Positions 1 to 12,111 are shown, counted from the first letter of the stretch. The stretch is DNA of 64,000 bases from Maribacter polysaccharolyticus (GCF_028882255.1 NZ_JARBUY010000003.1:85018-149017), one strand, 5' to 3'. The notes: generated by a model from the letters alone, not told the origin. Numbers and translations are program-made.

Positions 1-3000
1 ATCGTACCGCTTCCTCCTGTTGGAGTTAAAGTGATATCGGAGGTTTCGGTGGGACAGTAAGGTGCGGTGGCGCTGAAGTCGATGTCTGTTGGTGGCGTTA
101 ATGGATCGATGGTGATGGGCCTGGTTGCGGTACATCCGTTGGCGTCCCTTACCGTAAGGGTATAGGTACCATCGGTTAGGTTCGGAAAGGTTTCCGCACC
201 TGCACCGGAAACGAAATTGACCCCATCGATACTGTATTCATAGGGCGCAGTACCACCGGTCACATTTTGGGCCTCTACGCTGGCCTCCTGTAGACAGGTA
301 TATTCTTGTATGATAGCAGCATCGAACATAATCGCTGCGGGCTCCCCTACGGTAACCGAATTGGTCACGGTACAGCCTTTGCCGTCCTGAACGGTATAGG
401 AATAGGTCCCTGCCGCCAGTCCGGAATAAGTGGTATTGTTGCTTAGTCCCCCTCCGTCGAAGTCCACTTGATAGGGAGCCGTTCCAAAATTGGGGTCCAC
501 GACGATTTCCACCACCCCGTCACTGCCACCGTTACAGCTTACATCGGTCACGTTTTCAGTGGCTTGTGGGTAACTGATCGGGTCAATGGTGATCACGCTT
601 GTCTGTGCGGTACACCCTTCACTATCGGTGATCTCGAAGCTATAGGTCCCTGCGCTTGAAGCGGTATAGCTGAAGTTGGCCACTCCGGCGCCCAAAGCGT
701 TGGAAGCCCCGTACGCTGCCCCGTCTATGCTCACTTTATAGCTATAATCGGCATAGCCATCGTTGATGGTGACATCGATTACGGCATCGGGAGAACCGGT
801 ACAATCGAGTTCCTTGGTCACCGATGCCGTTGCGGTAAGCTGTGGTTCTATGGTTATGGCATTGGAAGTAACGTTACAGCCGTAGGCATCGACTACCGCT
901 ACGGAATAGGTTCCGGGGGCCAGGTTGTCGAATACGTTCGAGTTCTGTGCCTGGGCACCGTTAAGGCTGTAGGTATAGGGTGCGACTCCCCCAGCAGCGG
1001 TAGCGGTAAGGCTGACGCCCGTGGTGGGATCATAGCAAAGGTCCGTTGTTGCCGCCAATGTGGCCGTAGGATTTGAAGGAGTTGTGATATCGAAGGAATC
1101 GGTCACGGTACATCCACCGGCATCGGTAACGCTAATGGTATAGGTCCCGGTCTGTGTAAGTCCGGAGAAGGTATTTGAGGCCTGTGGTCCCAGGACGTTG
1201 GAATTCGGTTCCGTAAGCTGATATTCGTATCCTCCCCAACCATCGGTAGCGGTAATGGTCACGCTGGCATCGGTTGAACAGGTCAATGGGGCAACCACTG
1301 AGGTAAATGCCAAAGGCGCTGTGGGTTCGTTAACGGTAACGGTAGCGGTATCGCTACAGTTCGTGGTATCGTCGGTAACGGTAATCTCGTAATCGCCCGC
1401 CGTAAGACCGCTGAAGTCCAAGGGATCGGTGTTGATTCCCGATTGTGCGGGGATAACCGTAGGGCCTGTCATGGTAAAGCTATAATTTCCCGAGAACCCG
1501 GACACGTTGAACGATATGGCCCCATCGGCACTTCCCTGACAGGAAACGTTCTGTGTGAGCGTACCCACTACATTGATCTTTGTAACGGGGTTTAGGGTAA
1601 AGTTTTCGTCATAGGAGCACCCTTTGTCATCGGTGATCCTGAAGGTATAGGTATCGGGTGCAAGTCCGGTGAACACCCCTGTTGCATTGGTAGCCACTGC
1701 GGTGGCCGGTGCTAAAATTTCATAAGTGATCGTACCGCTTCCTCCTGTTGGAGTTAAAGTGATATCGGAGGTTTCGGTGGGACAGTAAGGTGCGGTGGCG
1801 CTGAAATCGATGTCTGTTGGTGGCGTTAATGGATCGATGGTGATCGCCCTGGTGGCGGTACATCCGTTGGCATCCCTTACCGTAAGGGTATAGGTGCCGT
1901 CGGTGAGTCCGGTAAAGGTATTGGAAGCCCCAAAATTAACTCCGTCAATGCTATAGGTGTACCCAGGCGTTCCACCCGTAACGTTTTGTACTTGGATAGT
2001 TCCTGTTTGAAGACAGGTATAGGTTTGTGTCAATACGGCATCCGCGGTTATGGCATCGGGGGCAGTTAAGGTAACACTTCCGTTGAAAATACATCCTTTG
2101 CTGTCTTCAACAATATAGGTATAGGTACCTGCTGCTAATCCTGAATAAATTGTTTGGGATGAAAGTCCGGCTCCATCGAAGTCCACTTGATAGGGAGTGG
2201 TCCCAAAATTGGAATCAATGACTATCTCAACACTACCATCTGAAGCTGCGTTACAAGTCGGATCTGTAGGATTGGTTGTTGCCGTAGGATTCGTAATAGG
2301 ATCAACAACCACTGTTGTTTGGGCCGTACAACCTTCACTATCCGTAATCAAGAACGTAAACGAACCGTCTACGGTTGTTGTATAGGTAAAGGCACTACCC
2401 GTAACCGGGATGCTTGCACCGCCATTTACTTGGTAGGTAAAAGTAGAATACCCACCATTGATGGTAATATCAATGATTGCATCAGGTGAGGCAGTACAAT
2501 CCAATTCTTTGGTTAGCACAGGTGAAACCGATAATTGCGGTTCGATCGTAACGGTATTGGAAGTAGCAGTACATCCGTAGGAATCGGTAACAACAACAGT
2601 ATACGAACCTGGAGTTAAGTTATTGAATACATTACCGGATTGTGTTGGCCCTCCGTTAATACTGTATGAATATGGTGCGACTCCATTGGTTACTGTTGCC
2701 GTAAGGCTGACACCGGTTGATGGGTCATAACATAAATCCGAAGTGGGATCTAGGGTTACCGCTGGATTTACCGGAGCGGTAATATCAAATGTATCTGTCT
2801 CCGTACATCCACCGGCATCGGTAACGCTGATGGTATAGGTCCCGGTCTGTGTAAGTCCGGAGAATACGTTGCTGGCTTGTGGACCTAAAACGGAATTATC
2901 CGGCTGTTCAATTATATAAGAATAGCCGCCCCAACCATCGGTAGCGGTAATGGTTACAGCCCCATCCGAAGTACAGCCTAATGGGGTTACATTGAAAGTG

Positions 3001-3729
3001 AATGACAATGGATCAGTGGGTTCGCTAACGGTAACGGTAGCGGTATCGGTACAGTTGGTAACCTCATCGGTTACAATGATGGTGTAATCACCCGCAGCAA
3101 GTCCGGTAAGATTGATATTGTTTGCCGATTGGGCAGTTATTTGGGCAGCACCGTTAATGCTATACGCATACGAGCTTGAAAAGCCGTTTACGGTAAAGTC
3201 AATAGCCCCATCCGAAGCTCCAACACAGGTTATAGCATTGACCAAGGTGCCTACAACGGTAATAGGAGCAACAGGGGTGATGGTAAAATCTTCCGTATAG
3301 ATACATCCTTTATCATCAGTGACCCTAAATGTATAGGTATCGGGTGTAAGTCCGTCAAAACTGGCCGTTGCTCCGGAGATCGATGTAGCGGCAATGGCTG
3401 AAGGGGCAATGATATCAAAAACAAAAGGTGTATTTCCGTCCACAACCGTTACGGTAACATCGGATGTCTGTGTGGGACAATTCGGGGCAGTAGCCGTAAA
3501 GGTTAAGTCGCTGGGTTCATTTAGTGGTAATATGGTTATTTCGGGCGTTGTGAACGTACATCCATTAGCATCCCTTACCATGATGGTATAGGTACCATCG
3601 GTTACATTTGAAAAGGTTTCCGCACCGGCACCCGAAACGAAATTTACCCCATCGATACTGTATTCATAGGGCGCAGTACCACCGGTCACATTTTGGGCTT
3701 CAATGATGGCATCTTGGGTACAGGTATAG
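1..3729 (-). repeat. Seven-module coding superrepeat, period about 1.7 kb
   Basis: Positions 1-76 are identical to 1729-1804, giving a period of exactly 1728 bp (576 codons). The order of modules repeats again toward about 3460 with a period of about 1695 bp. Each period encodes seven SprB-like modules of about 82 residues. Similarity is patchy: 1-120 matches 1729-1848 best, while 168-302 matches 3591-3729 best, and other segments are clearly diverged. This is a repeat inside the adhesin gene, not a separate element. Confidence 0.85.
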
Positions 3730-6700
3730 TCTTGGACAAGGGCAGAATCCGCACTTAGCGCATTGGTCGGTGTCGTTATGGTGTAATATTCAAAATAATC
3801 ACAGGAAGCACTTCCTTTGCGTTGATTGATTACGATGACATAATCCCCGGAGGTCAAATTGGGAAAGGTTCCCGTGGTATTACTATCCAAGGCATCCAAA
3901 AGGTCATAATCGGTTTCATCGAATCCTGTAGCTTCAAATAAATAATAGGTAAGTTGGTACCCATTGCTGCTGACGAGATTGAATGCTATGGAACCTGTTG
4001 AATCCCCAAAACAAAGGACATTGGTTACAGAGGTAGCATTGAATTCCGCAGCAGGTTGAAACTCTATGCTGACCGTGTTTGAAATGGCATAACAGCTTTT
4101 CTTGTCAACAACCACAAAAGTATAATTCCCGGGTTCAAGTATATCAAAAATAACACTGGTTTGGAATGCCGAAGCAGGAATGTCATCCACTGTGGGATAT
4201 GATGTAACCGTTGTACCGGTTTCATCGATGTATTCCCAAATGGCATAGGTATGTGGAGTTTGTCCCCCGTTGGAATCCATCTGTATATTTCCTTCTTTAC
4301 AGGATATATGTTGTGAAACCTGGGCGGTCAATTCTAAATCGCTCTCATCGATAATAGTGATCTGTTCGCTATATGAACAGCCATCATCGGTGCTGACAAC
4401 GGCAATATAATCCCCTGGATTGAGACCGCTGAACGTAAAATTGTTATTGGTTTGGGCAGATTCACTGTCGACCAATGTTCCCAGACCTCCGTTCGATCCA
4501 TCATCCATTCGGATTTCATAGTCATAATTGGCATCGGCATTGGTAACCCGAATCGTCGCGGTCCCCAAAACATTGCAGTTTGCCGGGGTTACCTCTACTT
4601 CGTATTGTACATCCCTTTCAACAATTCCTATGACCGGGGTTTCAAAAATACAGGCATCATCAATAGGATCACCGGCATTGTCCAATTGGGTCACCTGTAC
4701 CCTGTAAGCGCCGTTTTCACCCGTTACAAAATCAAAACTTGAACCATTGTTCGCACTAAAGGGAATCAGGATATTTCCTGTGGCATCATCTACCAATTGG
4801 TAGCCATAACCGGTTCCTAAATTGGTAATGGTGATATTTCCTGGGGTGTTACAGATGATATCGTTGTTCGTGTATTCAAGATCCAAGGTGTTTTGGAAGA
4901 CATTGAAGTAAAAACGACTGGTACACCCATTTTGATAGGTGACCGACAATCTGTATTTACCCTCACTCGAAACCAAATAATTATTTCCCGTTCCTTCGGC
5001 GCTCCATGTACAGCTAAGGTTCTTATTGGCGCAATCATCTCCGGCAGCACTACAACTACCTTCGTCCAATTTTTCCCAAACAATACTTTGGGCATCCAGT
5101 ATATTTACCTGTATCTGTCGGGTATCCCCTACTCCACAAAGGAATAACTTGGGAAGCAAGTCATTATCAACACTACATTGTACAATTTCCCCAGCCAAGT
5201 CATTCGATGGGTCACTGTCGCTGTTGACTTCATTGAAATATTCAATCACAGGGTTGGTTATGGTTCCTGAACCATAGGGTACCACGGTGATTATTTCTTT
5301 AAATCCTTTACAGGGATCCGTAGCGATTTTGTCCACGATGTAAGTCCCAACCTCGGTTACCGACATGGTACTGGGATCGTTATCCGGGTCACCATCGGTA
5401 ATGACGGTATCGGAAGAATCAAATTGTTCATTCCCATTATCGTCCCTTACCCAAATGTAGTCTTCAAAATTATCCCCTGCATCCAAAATAGCCTCGGAGC
5501 CACAGAGTTCTACGGTACGGGAAAAGGTACAATCGGAAAGGTCATCCAATAAAAAGTTGGTGGCCCCGGGTACGGTAAAACCACAGGCATTGAATTCGGT
5601 AATACTGGGGTCATCGGTGATTTGAGCGGTGTTCTCTACCCCATGATAGGTGGAGTAGGCTAAATTCTCAATCAAATCGGAACAAGCATCCACGAAATCG
5701 AAACAGTTTTCAGCGACCTGTACGCGCATTCGGATGGAGTAAGGGGTTAGACCCTGTTCGACCAATGCATCGGGGATATAGAATTCGACGGTATGGGTAG
5801 CCGTATCATAGGAGTAAGTTACCCCTGTGGGCAGAACAAAATCGGAATCGGTAAAATCAACCCCATTGGGGGGGTAAACGTTTACAGGGAGTACATCCCT
5901 AATGACATAATCCGCTACATCATCGTTCCCAATATTCTGGAAGGTGAGCACATAATCCAAAATTTGGCCTAGATTCACCCCTTCGCCCGTGATATCATCT
6001 CCCCCAGGGGTATTCACCTTTTTTTCCAATACGATATTGGGCTCAATGATCTCTACATCGAAGGACGTAAAAAAGATGTCGTATTTGTCCTGTGAGGAAC
6101 TTGCCCTTAGTATGGCGCTCGTGGCATCGTTTGGAATCACATTGTTGTTAGGAACGTTGGTGACCGGGAACAAATCAACATCCCAGCCTAAGGTGTTTTC
6201 ACTATTGGGATTACGGGCCGTAAACACATCGGGATCGATCGTAATGTTCGAATTGAAAAAGTTGTTGGCCGGATTATGTGTACTGTTAAGGGTGGTAAAA
6301 GAACCGTTTGCATTTATAGCGAGTGCGTCCCCGGTGATTTTATTGTCCCCTTCCAATGCAGCGACACCAATATTGGCATTTACTTGAAATGGTGCGGGTA
6401 GGGTGGTAAAGCCACTTACGGGGATATCAAGGGTTTCCCCGGATTTAATACCGGCATATCCATCAAAGGTGGTAATGTATTTACTGCCTGCTAGGTTGGG
6501 GTTTTCGTAGACCACGACTAGGGTCCAACCCCCTGATACCCCTCCGGAGATACTACTACCGGAACTTGCCCGTACATTGGCCACAAAATAGTCCCCATCG
6601 GGGCTGGCCAGTGCTGATACGATCGAGGTAACATCCTTATAACAGGCATATGGGCTATAATACCCGAAATCGGTATCACCATTCCCGTCAAAAAGAATTT

Positions 6701-7175
6701 CATCTGCGGTAATATCTTGGTAACTGCCTCCGGGAACTTGGAATTTTATATCGTCAATGGTGCTTCTGTCCGAATTCACGTAAACTGCTGACCAATAGAG
6801 TCCGGCATAGCGTACCAACGAACAACCTTCATCGGGTATATCGAGTGTGGCACTACTTGAACTGAACGTAGAGGCATCACTATCCACATCGATATATTGC
6901 ATGTTGAGATTGTCATTATAATCCGATGAGCTACCTGTCTCGTTATAGGGGTCATTGGGACTTTCAGCGGGTACGAGCGTCCTATTCTTTCCCTTGCCTC
7001 TATAGTATTCATCAACTTGTCGATTGACGATATTATTGGCTATAAAGGTGATTTCGCCTCGAAGATCCGTTGCGTAACGAACATCAAAATCGTTTTTAAC
7101 TTGTGAGAAGGCGGTAAATACGCCAAAGAAGAGAAAACAAGCTAATATGGGTAAGAAGGGCGACTTTATTTTCAT
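1..7175 (-). CDS. Giant SprB-like repeat adhesin, T9SS cargo (partial, C-terminus beyond left edge)
   Basis: The frame is open from an ATG at 7175 to the window edge, 2391 codons with no stop. A Sec signal peptide (about residues 1-25, ending AFSQ) starts the protein. An N-terminal region of about 350 residues follows, then a DUF11-like segment near residues 375-510 ([25 protein letters not shown]). Cys-containing Ig-like modules of about 82 residues run from about residue 850 onward, with recurring motifs such as [15 protein letters not shown] and ATVTVSEP. These match SprB-type repeats of gliding adhesins. By family knowledge the protein is exported by the T9SS and should end in a type B C-terminal domain, which is not visible here. 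A PorP/SprF-like gene lies immediately upstream in the same direction, as is usual for such adhesins. The 367-bp gap before the start carries paired direct repeats, so the gene may have its own promoter. The exact ligand or role (gliding, attachment) cannot be told. Confidence 0.9.
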   Translation of the reverse strand, partial: MKIKSPFLPILACFLFFGVFTAFSQVKNDFDVRYATDLRGEITFIANNIVNRQVDEYYRGKGKNRTLVPAESPNDPYNETGSSSDYNDNLNMQYIDVDSDASTFSSSSATLDIPDEGCSLVRYAGLYWSAVYVNSDRSTIDDIKFQVPGGSYQDITADEILFDGNGDTDFGYYSPYACYKDVTSIVSALASPDGDYFVANVRASSGSSISGGVSGGWTLVVVYENPNLAGSKYITTFDGYAGIKSGETLDIPVSGFTTLPAPFQVNANIGVAALEGDNKITGDALAINANGSFTTLNSTHNPANNFFNSNITIDPDVFTARNPNSENTLGWDVDLFPVTNVPNNNVIPNDATSAILRASSSQDKYDIFFTSFDVEIIEPNIVLEKKVNTPGGDDITGEGVNLGQILDYVLTFQNIGNDDVADYVIRDVLPVNVYPPNGVDFTDSDFVLPTGVTYSYDTATHTVEFYIPDALVEQGLTPYSIRMRVQVAENCFDFVDACSDLIENLAYSTYHGVENTAQITDDPSITEFNACGFTVPGATNFLLDDLSDCTFSRTVELCGSEAILDAGDNFEDYIWVRDDNGNEQFDSSDTVITDGDPDNDPSTMSVTEVGTYIVDKIATDPCKGFKEIITVVPYGSGTITNPVIEYFNEVNSDSDPSNDLAGEIVQCSVDNDLLPKLFLCGVGDTRQIQVNILDAQSIVWEKLDEGSCSAAGDDCANKNLSCTWSAEGTGNNYLVSSEGKYRLSVTYQNGCTSRFYFNVFQNTLDLEYTNNDIICNTPGNITITNLGTGYGYQLVDDATGNILIPFSANNGSSFDFVTGENGAYRVQVTQLDNAGDPIDDACIFETPVIGIVERDVQYEVEVTPANCNVLGTATIRVTNADANYDYEIRMDDGSNGGLGTLVDSESAQTNNNFTFSGLNPGDYIAVVSTDDGCSYSEQITIIDESDLELTAQVSQHISCKEGNIQMDSNGGQTPHTYAIWEYIDETGTTVTSYPTVDDIPASAFQTSVIFDILEPGNYTFVVVDKKSCYAISNTVSIEFQPAAEFNATSVTNVLCFGDSTGSIAFNLVSSNGYQLTYYLFEATGFDETDYDLLDALDSNTTGTFPNLTSGDYVIVINQRKGSASCDYFEYYTITTPTNALSADSALVQDYTCTQDAIIEAQNVTGGTAPYEYSIDGVNFVSGAGAETFSNVTDGTYTIMVRDANGCTFTTPEITILPLNEPSDLTFTATAPNCPTQTSDVTVTVVDGNTPFVFDIIAPSAIAATSISGATASFDGLTPDTYTFRVTDDKGCIYTEDFTITPVAPITVVGTLVNAITCVGASDGAIDFTVNGFSSSYAYSINGAAQITAQSANNINLTGLAAGDYTIIVTDEVTNCTDTATVTVSEPTDPLSFTFNVTPLGCTSDGAVTITATDGWGGYSYIIEQPDNSVLGPQASNVFSGLTQTGTYTISVTDAGGCTETDTFDITAPVNPAVTLDPTSDLCYDPSTGVSLTATVTNGVAPYSYSINGGPTQSGNVFNNLTPGSYTVVVTDSYGCTATSNTVTIEPQLSVSPVLTKELDCTASPDAIIDITINGGYSTFTYQVNGGASIPVTGSAFTYTTTVDGSFTFLITDSEGCTAQTTVVVDPITNPTATTNPTDPTCNAASDGSVEIVIDSNFGTTPYQVDFDGAGLSSQTIYSGLAAGTYTYIVEDSKGCIFNGSVTLTAPDAITADAVLTQTYTCLQTGTIQVQNVTGGTPGYTYSIDGVNFGASNTFTGLTDGTYTLTVRDANGCTATRAITIDPLTPPTDIDFSATAPYCPTETSDITLTPTGGSGTITYEILAPATAVATNATGVFTGLAPDTYTFRITDDKGCSYDENFTLNPVTKINVVGTLTQNVSCQGSADGAISFNVSGFSGNYSFTMTGPTVIPAQSGINTDPLDFSGLTAGDYEITVTDDTTNCSDTATVTVNEPTAPLAFTSVVAPLTCSTDASVTITATDGWGGYEYQLTEPNSNVLGPQASNTFSGLTQTGTYTISVTDAGGCTVTDSFDITTPSNPTATLAATTDLCYDPTTGVSLTATAAGGVAPYTYSLNGAQAQNSNVFDNLAPGTYSVAVVDAYGCNVTSNAITIEPQLTATASVTKELDCTGSPDAVIDVTINDGYADYSYKVSIDGAAYGASNALGAGVANFSYTASSAGTYSFEITDSEGCTAQTSVITIDPISYPQATENVTDVSCNGGSDGVVEIVVDPNFGTAPYQVDFDGGGLSNNTTYSGLAAGTYSYTVQDGKGCTVTNSVTVGEPAAIMFDAAIIQEYTCLQEASVEAQNVTGGTAPYEYSIDGVNFVSGAGAETFPNLTDGTYTLTVRDANGCTATRPITIDPLTPPTDIDFSATAPYCPTETSDITLTPTGGSGT

Positions 7176-7542
7176 TTGGTCAGTTAGTTAGGTACTTTGC
7201 TTTTGATCGGTCTTTAAAAGGATCGATCCGTAATTTCCAGAAAATGAACGGTCCGGAAGCTACCAATAACAAATATTGACCATAAAAGTCAGCTTTGGAA
7301 TTTTATGTTGTAGTTGGCTGATTTTCTGTTGTGAAACGGTATTTGTCCAAGGTTTGGATTTTAGGAAAGCCTTGGATTACAGTGTAATCTGGAAGATGTA
7401 GGAAAAAAAATCAAAACATAGTTGGAGAAGTTCGAGTTGATTATGGTCGAAGCCAATCCAGGGTAGCGGTCAAAACATACCATGCTTACTTCCCGTGGGC
7501 AGTTCATGGTGAAATTCTCAACGTATGTACGGATTATGGATT
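7176..7542. other. Intergenic region between PorP/SprF-SPOR gene and giant adhesin
   Basis: This 367-bp stretch has no convincing gene. A 72-codon leftward frame at 7361-7579 overlaps the upstream gene and has no signal of being real. I found no perfect TAnnTTTG element reading leftward. The notable content is a pair of direct repeats at 7302-7333. Confidence 0.6.
7302..7333 (-). promoter_or_regulatory. Paired direct repeat A (TTTnTGTTGTR, 21-bp spacing)
   Basis: On the + strand TTTATGTTGTA (7302-7312) and TTTCTGTTGTG (7323-7333) are spaced 21 bp from G to G, two helical turns. They lie 132-158 bp upstream of the leftward giant adhesin start. The same arrangement occurs at 12099-12130 and 37346-37397. 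The spacing resembles direct-repeat operators such as those of LytTR regulators; that assignment is inference. Confidence 0.45.
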
Positions 7543-9678
7543 TTAGGTAATCTGGTTGGGGGTCACCCTCATGATCCACATTTTATCATCGTAGGAATCG
7601 TTTATCTTGGTATAGTAAGAGATAAGGGCATTGTTCCATGATTGGTGTCTCTTCAGATACACATACCTATAATTGTTTTTCGGATTTATAAAGTAACTCG
7701 CATTTAGGCCATAGGAATTCAATAGCTTAACAAAGCGTTTGGCATTATTGGGATTCGCAAAGACATTGGCAATTAAATAGTAACCGGAGTCTACCCCATC
7801 GATATTTTGGGTTTTGGGTTCCAATCCGTTAGCTGCTACCTTATCCCTTACGATTACATTTTGTTGAAGTAGGTCTCTATTGTATTTTGCGGATTTTTCC
7901 TTAATCTTGATCGTGTTCTCGGTATATGCTTCATTGGTATAACGGTTGTCTACATTCATGATCCATGTAGCCCCCTTATAAGTGCCATCAATTTGGCTGG
8001 TATGGGCTTCAGCAGCCTCCTGCCATGTATCATAGCGTTTAAGGTAAACATATTTAAGTCCGTTATTTGGATTTTCAATGTAGTCGGCGTTGATTCCTTT
8101 TTGTTCAAGGGTTTCAATAAAACGGTTCATATATACCCCTCCTTTGTAGACATTGGCCACAACATAATAACCGTCTTCCACGCCTTCCAAATCACGGAAT
8201 TTGCGACTTTTTATGGTTGGCTTCGCGACACTAGTAACAGGGGATTCGTTCCTGATCTTGTCTTTGGCGGTTTCCGGTTTTGTTTTATAGGCCGATTCAT
8301 TTTGTGCAAGGGCTTCCTTGACTTTTGAAGAAGGAACCGTCGTTGTCAAAACAGGTTTTTTCGTAATCTGGGGTTCCTTTATAGACTTATCGGTATATTT
8401 TATGTTTATATATGGTGTTTGTCCGTCATTACTTGCATTATTGGCAGCAACGGATACGTTGGAATCCTTTCCAAGGAACAGGGCTTTGGCTTTGTCTTCC
8501 AGGTCGGGACGCTTACCACTCGTTTCATTCCTGACCATACGCATGACCATTTCAAATCGTTTTTGAAGGTCTGCCTTTCGGTTGGCTTCCAGGGAATCTT
8601 GCCTAAACATGAGTTCTTCAATGATGGCATCGTTTTCGGCCAGTTTTCGTTTAAGTTCCTCCAATTCGTCCGAGGTCGCCATGGGATCCTCTCTAAACGG
8701 CTCCCCAGCGTCGACCAGTTCGCTGTCTTTCTCCAATAAAACACGGTCTTCGGTTAAGTTCGGCGTAAAGGAATAAGCGAAGGAAATTTCATGGGTAACC
8801 CCGAAATTGTCAAAGTTGCTAGAAAGTCCCTTTTCCATGGTATACCCTAAGGAAAGACGTTTGCTCAAATTAAATCCAACCCCGGCCGAGGCACCATAAA
8901 AACTATCGTACCCGCCTTGTACCCATCCTATTTTAGGAAGATCTAGGATCAGGCTACCACCAAGGACGACATCTTCTTCCCCTACTTTACGGGCACGGGC
9001 CAAGGGCATTAATCGTCCACTTTCCAAAATCCCGGTGGCATTTTCGAATTCGTGGGTATATTGCAAATGTCCTGAAAAAGTCTTGTCCTTGAATTCCGTG
9101 ACCGATTCACTGGTCTTTAAATTATAGTCAAAGAGGTTTTCTGCGAAAAGCCCGAAATCAAACTGTCCGTATGAGATATTGAAACCTGGTTGAAAAGATA
9201 ATAGGTTACTATCTTGTAGTCCGGACAAATAGGGGTCATCCTCTACGGTAGATACCCGGCTTTCATCAAAACCACTGTTGTAGTAGGAAACATTGGCCCC
9301 AAAGGTAAAATTACTTTTGTCGCTTAATTTGACCCCATAGGCGTAATTGGCCAATACCCCAAAATTGGACACGGTCCCTTCCCTTTGGGAGTATAGGCTC
9401 AATCCCAATCCGGTCCTATCGCTGATCCTACCACTATAACTTAAGAAGTAATTTTGATTGTTGTCATCAAATTGTACCGATTGGTTTCTGTGTAACATAT
9501 TTATATAGGAAACATCCTCCCTAACCGTTGAAAATGTTGGGTTTATCAAAAACCGGTTATATTTCAATAGGTTTTGGGAAGGCACGTCATAGGTTACAAA
9601 TGGCGAGTCTTCTTGGGCATTGACCTTGGTCAAGGCTATCAAAAGCATGAGTATGTATATAAATCTGTACTTGAACAT
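7543..9678 (-). CDS. PorP/SprF-like outer-membrane protein fused to coiled coil and two SPOR-like domains
   Basis: This 711-aa protein has a signal peptide (about 1-21, ending VNAQ). About 300 residues follow with the features of the PorP/SprF family: an N-terminal NPTFS-type motif and alternating beta-strands rich in Gly and aromatics. Residues about 335-375 form a charged, probable coiled coil, followed by a low-complexity linker. Two homologous C-terminal domains (about 499-577 and 627-707) share the pattern GYYhhANV, NRF/KRF, NP.N..YVYLKR and WIM.V, which looks like SPOR peptidoglycan-binding folds. The stop of the upstream adhesin gene is only 13 bp from this start, so the two are probably cotranscribed. 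Family knowledge places PorP/SprF partners in the outer membrane, where they retain T9SS type B adhesins; the SPOR-like tail would add a cell-wall anchor (inference). Ordinary PorP proteins are about 300 aa, so the extension is unusual. Confidence 0.85.
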   Translation of the reverse strand: MFKYRFIYILMLLIALTKVNAQEDSPFVTYDVPSQNLLKYNRFLINPTFSTVREDVSYINMLHRNQSVQFDDNNQNYFLSYSGRISDRTGLGLSLYSQREGTVSNFGVLANYAYGVKLSDKSNFTFGANVSYYNSGFDESRVSTVEDDPYLSGLQDSNLLSFQPGFNISYGQFDFGLFAENLFDYNLKTSESVTEFKDKTFSGHLQYTHEFENATGILESGRLMPLARARKVGEEDVVLGGSLILDLPKIGWVQGGYDSFYGASAGVGFNLSKRLSLGYTMEKGLSSNFDNFGVTHEISFAYSFTPNLTEDRVLLEKDSELVDAGEPFREDPMATSDELEELKRKLAENDAIIEELMFRQDSLEANRKADLQKRFEMVMRMVRNETSGKRPDLEDKAKALFLGKDSNVSVAANNASNDGQTPYINIKYTDKSIKEPQITKKPVLTTTVPSSKVKEALAQNESAYKTKPETAKDKIRNESPVTSVAKPTIKSRKFRDLEGVEDGYYVVANVYKGGVYMNRFIETLEQKGINADYIENPNNGLKYVYLKRYDTWQEAAEAHTSQIDGTYKGATWIMNVDNRYTNEAYTENTIKIKEKSAKYNRDLLQQNVIVRDKVAANGLEPKTQNIDGVDSGYYLIANVFANPNNAKRFVKLLNSYGLNASYFINPKNNYRYVYLKRHQSWNNALISYYTKINDSYDDKMWIMRVTPNQIT

Positions 9679-9691
9679 TTTTTGGGTTGAT

Positions 9692-11947
9692 TTATCTAAT
9701 TACGGTTATAGTGCCTTGTTTCAAGACCTTTTGGGAATTCCGTATTTTATAATAAAATACCATATTCTGTTTAGGAAATGATTGGGAAGAAGATGGCCAT
9801 GAATTGGAATAACCATATTCATTGAGCAATTCCTCTCCGTTTTCATTGTAGATGATCACATTGACATCTTCCTGGTTTGAATACGAATTTGGGAGAACCC
9901 ATTGGTCGTTTATACCGTCACCATTTGGACTGATTACATTGGGAATTCTAAAAGTATCCAACAGGGTAACGTTTACTTGTCTGACTATCTCACAATCATC
10001 GATATTGGCGATAAGGGTATACGTTCCTGCTTCGGTCACATTGAGGGAATATCCGGTACTCAATTCATTATTGTTGGCATCGTACCAACGATAAGCTGTT
10101 CCCCCGTCGGCCGAAATTGTTTTTGAAGTACCTTCGGGTAATACGATATCGCCTGAAGGATCAAGGGTGATCAAGGATTCGTCCAAGTCGCTAATCGTGA
10201 TTTCATTGGAAGTCACTGAACATCCGTTCCTTTGCAAAACCAAGCGGTATGTTCCTGTGCCGTCGATAGCAAACGAAGCATCGGTGGTATTTACCGAAAC
10301 ACCGTCTTTCTGCCATTCAAAGGTTTCACCTGAAAGGGCTGTGGTAGTGCTTAAGGTGACCACATCCGAATCACTACAATACACGGTGGCGGTACTTTCA
10401 ATGGTCACGGTTTCCGAAGTAAGCAGTTGTACGGTTAAGGCGTTACTGGTGGCCGTATATGTCGAAATGGTACCCAATACGGTATAATCCCCATTTTCAG
10501 TAATATCGGTTAGGTTGATCGAACTGCCGGAAGCCCCTGGTACGTTGGTGTCGTCCAATGTCCATTGATAGGTAAAGTCGGAGAGGATATCCGTTGTTAC
10601 ATCAATAGAGGAGCCATCGGTTAATATAGCGTTGATCGTTTGGATCTGAAGTACGATATCTGTTGATTCACAGGAGGTATAACTGGAAGCATAATCGGCT
10701 ATGATCTCGAAGGAATCGGGAACCACTATAGTGGTGATTTCTGAATTTTTTATTGTTCCGGGACACGTACCCCCGCCTTGGGTTACCTCTACATAATAGG
10801 TCCCGGCTTGGTCAGCGCTTAGGGTAGCGCCAGTCTCTCCGGCTATTTCCGTACCGTTTCTATACCATTTATAGGTAGGGGAAACCGCGGTAGTGGTCAC
10901 TCCCAACGTTTTGGTCTGGGTAGGCAATAGTACGAGGTTCTCTTCATTGTCCCGTGTAACCGTAAAGTCATCGGCATTTGATAGGCTAACGGCTTCCGAT
11001 TTTTCGGTACATATGGCGCTGGAGGATATTTCAACCTGATAATCACCGGCAAAATCGGCATCATTGGCATCAACGGTATAAGTGGATGAGGTAGCTCCGG
11101 TAATCTGCACCCCGTCCTTATACCAACTGTAGTTCCAGCTGCTATCCGTTGTATTGATGCTCAAGGTTTCCGTTTCCCCCGCACATAGGACGGTCTTGGA
11201 TGGGGTATTGATGAAAATCCCTTTCCCACCGGAACCTATGGTCACGTCAATGATATTGGAATCGGTATTGGCAGAACCCGAACAAACATCCCCATAATCG
11301 ATAAGGGCATAGTACATTCCAGAAGTACTGACCGTTAATGTATGTCCGGTTTCCCCGTCAATAGGGCTACCGCTCATATACCAAATATACTGATAGGTTT
11401 CCGGATTGGATATGTTATCTACCTGTAGGGTAATAGGTCCGGTGGAACAGACCATACCTGGGGGTACACCGCTGCCGTCGGCACTTATGTTGATATTCGA
11501 GGTTACGTCCATGTAATACATGGGATATGCAGGTGATTCGCTGCTGGTATAGGCCGGGTCTGTGGAACGCACCCTTAATTTATAACCATCTCCCCGGGTA
11601 TCGGTAGGAATGGAAAATTCTGCATCGAATTCTTTTGGGGAATTGGTGTTTTGATCGGTTACATTGACCAATTCTACGGGATTGGTAAAATCCCCGTTCT
11701 TATCGGAAAGTTCCAAAATAAAGGCATTGCCACTGTTTGCGGTACCAGCCCATGAGATGTTCACATAATATTGGTTGAATCCGCCTACCCCTGCACAAAT
11801 GGCACTCCACGGTGATGAACCCGATAAATTTGGGTTGTCTATGGGTTCGGGGGCGTTTACGAGTATTTGGGCCGATAGCGGGGTCAGGCCTAACCAGAAT
11901 AAGGCGATTGGAATAAGACGGAGAAAGAAATTTAATTTAGGCTTCAT
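9692..11947 (-). CDS. Ig-like repeat cell-surface protein with T9SS type B C-terminal domain
   Basis: This 751-aa protein begins with a signal peptide (about 1-26, ending PLSAQ). Several Ig/PKD-like modules follow, each with a Cys pair and motifs such as YKWYRNGTEIAGETGAT and AGTYYVEV. The C-terminal 85 residues or so, starting near PNVISPNGDGINDQW, match the gliding motility-associated type B sorting domain: an N-GDGIND motif, then hIIYNENGEEL and a final beta-strand. By family knowledge this directs export by the T9SS and attachment or release at the surface. It is the first gene of a leftward cluster of three. The upstream intergenic region (11948-12146) holds a hairpin and paired direct repeats. 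Confidence 0.85.
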   Translation of the reverse strand: MKPKLNFFLRLIPIALFWLGLTPLSAQILVNAPEPIDNPNLSGSSPWSAICAGVGGFNQYYVNISWAGTANSGNAFILELSDKNGDFTNPVELVNVTDQNTNSPKEFDAEFSIPTDTRGDGYKLRVRSTDPAYTSSESPAYPMYYMDVTSNINISADGSGVPPGMVCSTGPITLQVDNISNPETYQYIWYMSGSPIDGETGHTLTVSTSGMYYALIDYGDVCSGSANTDSNIIDVTIGSGGKGIFINTPSKTVLCAGETETLSINTTDSSWNYSWYKDGVQITGATSSTYTVDANDADFAGDYQVEISSSAICTEKSEAVSLSNADDFTVTRDNEENLVLLPTQTKTLGVTTTAVSPTYKWYRNGTEIAGETGATLSADQAGTYYVEVTQGGGTCPGTIKNSEITTIVVPDSFEIIADYASSYTSCESTDIVLQIQTINAILTDGSSIDVTTDILSDFTYQWTLDDTNVPGASGSSINLTDITENGDYTVLGTISTYTATSNALTVQLLTSETVTIESTATVYCSDSDVVTLSTTTALSGETFEWQKDGVSVNTTDASFAIDGTGTYRLVLQRNGCSVTSNEITISDLDESLITLDPSGDIVLPEGTSKTISADGGTAYRWYDANNNELSTGYSLNVTEAGTYTLIANIDDCEIVRQVNVTLLDTFRIPNVISPNGDGINDQWVLPNSYSNQEDVNVIIYNENGEELLNEYGYSNSWPSSSQSFPKQNMVFYYKIRNSQKVLKQGTITVIR

Positions 11948-12086
11948 AAGTAGTGCTTTTAAATCATAAAAATTTACCGTCTGATTGGGGTTGATTCGGG
12001 GTTTGTTTTAGAGGGATTACAGTTGGGTATGCTGTATTCCCGATTTATTGTGTTCATTATCAAAAACAAATATTAAACTTATTAAC

Positions 12087-12111
12087 AGCGCAAAAAATTT
12101 AATGTTGCGCT
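12087..12111. repeat. Inverted repeat between divergent adhesin cluster and glnS
   Basis: AGCGCAA (12087-12093) and TTGCGCT (12105-12111) form a perfect 7-bp stem with an 11-nt AT-rich loop. No T-run follows, so it is not a typical terminator. It overlaps the left half of direct repeat B and may be part of the same operator. Confidence 0.4.

Noticed and set aside
1-3729. CRISPR-like or satellite array
   Set aside because: Repeats are long, in frame and encode SprB-type modules; there are no short identical repeats with unique spacers.
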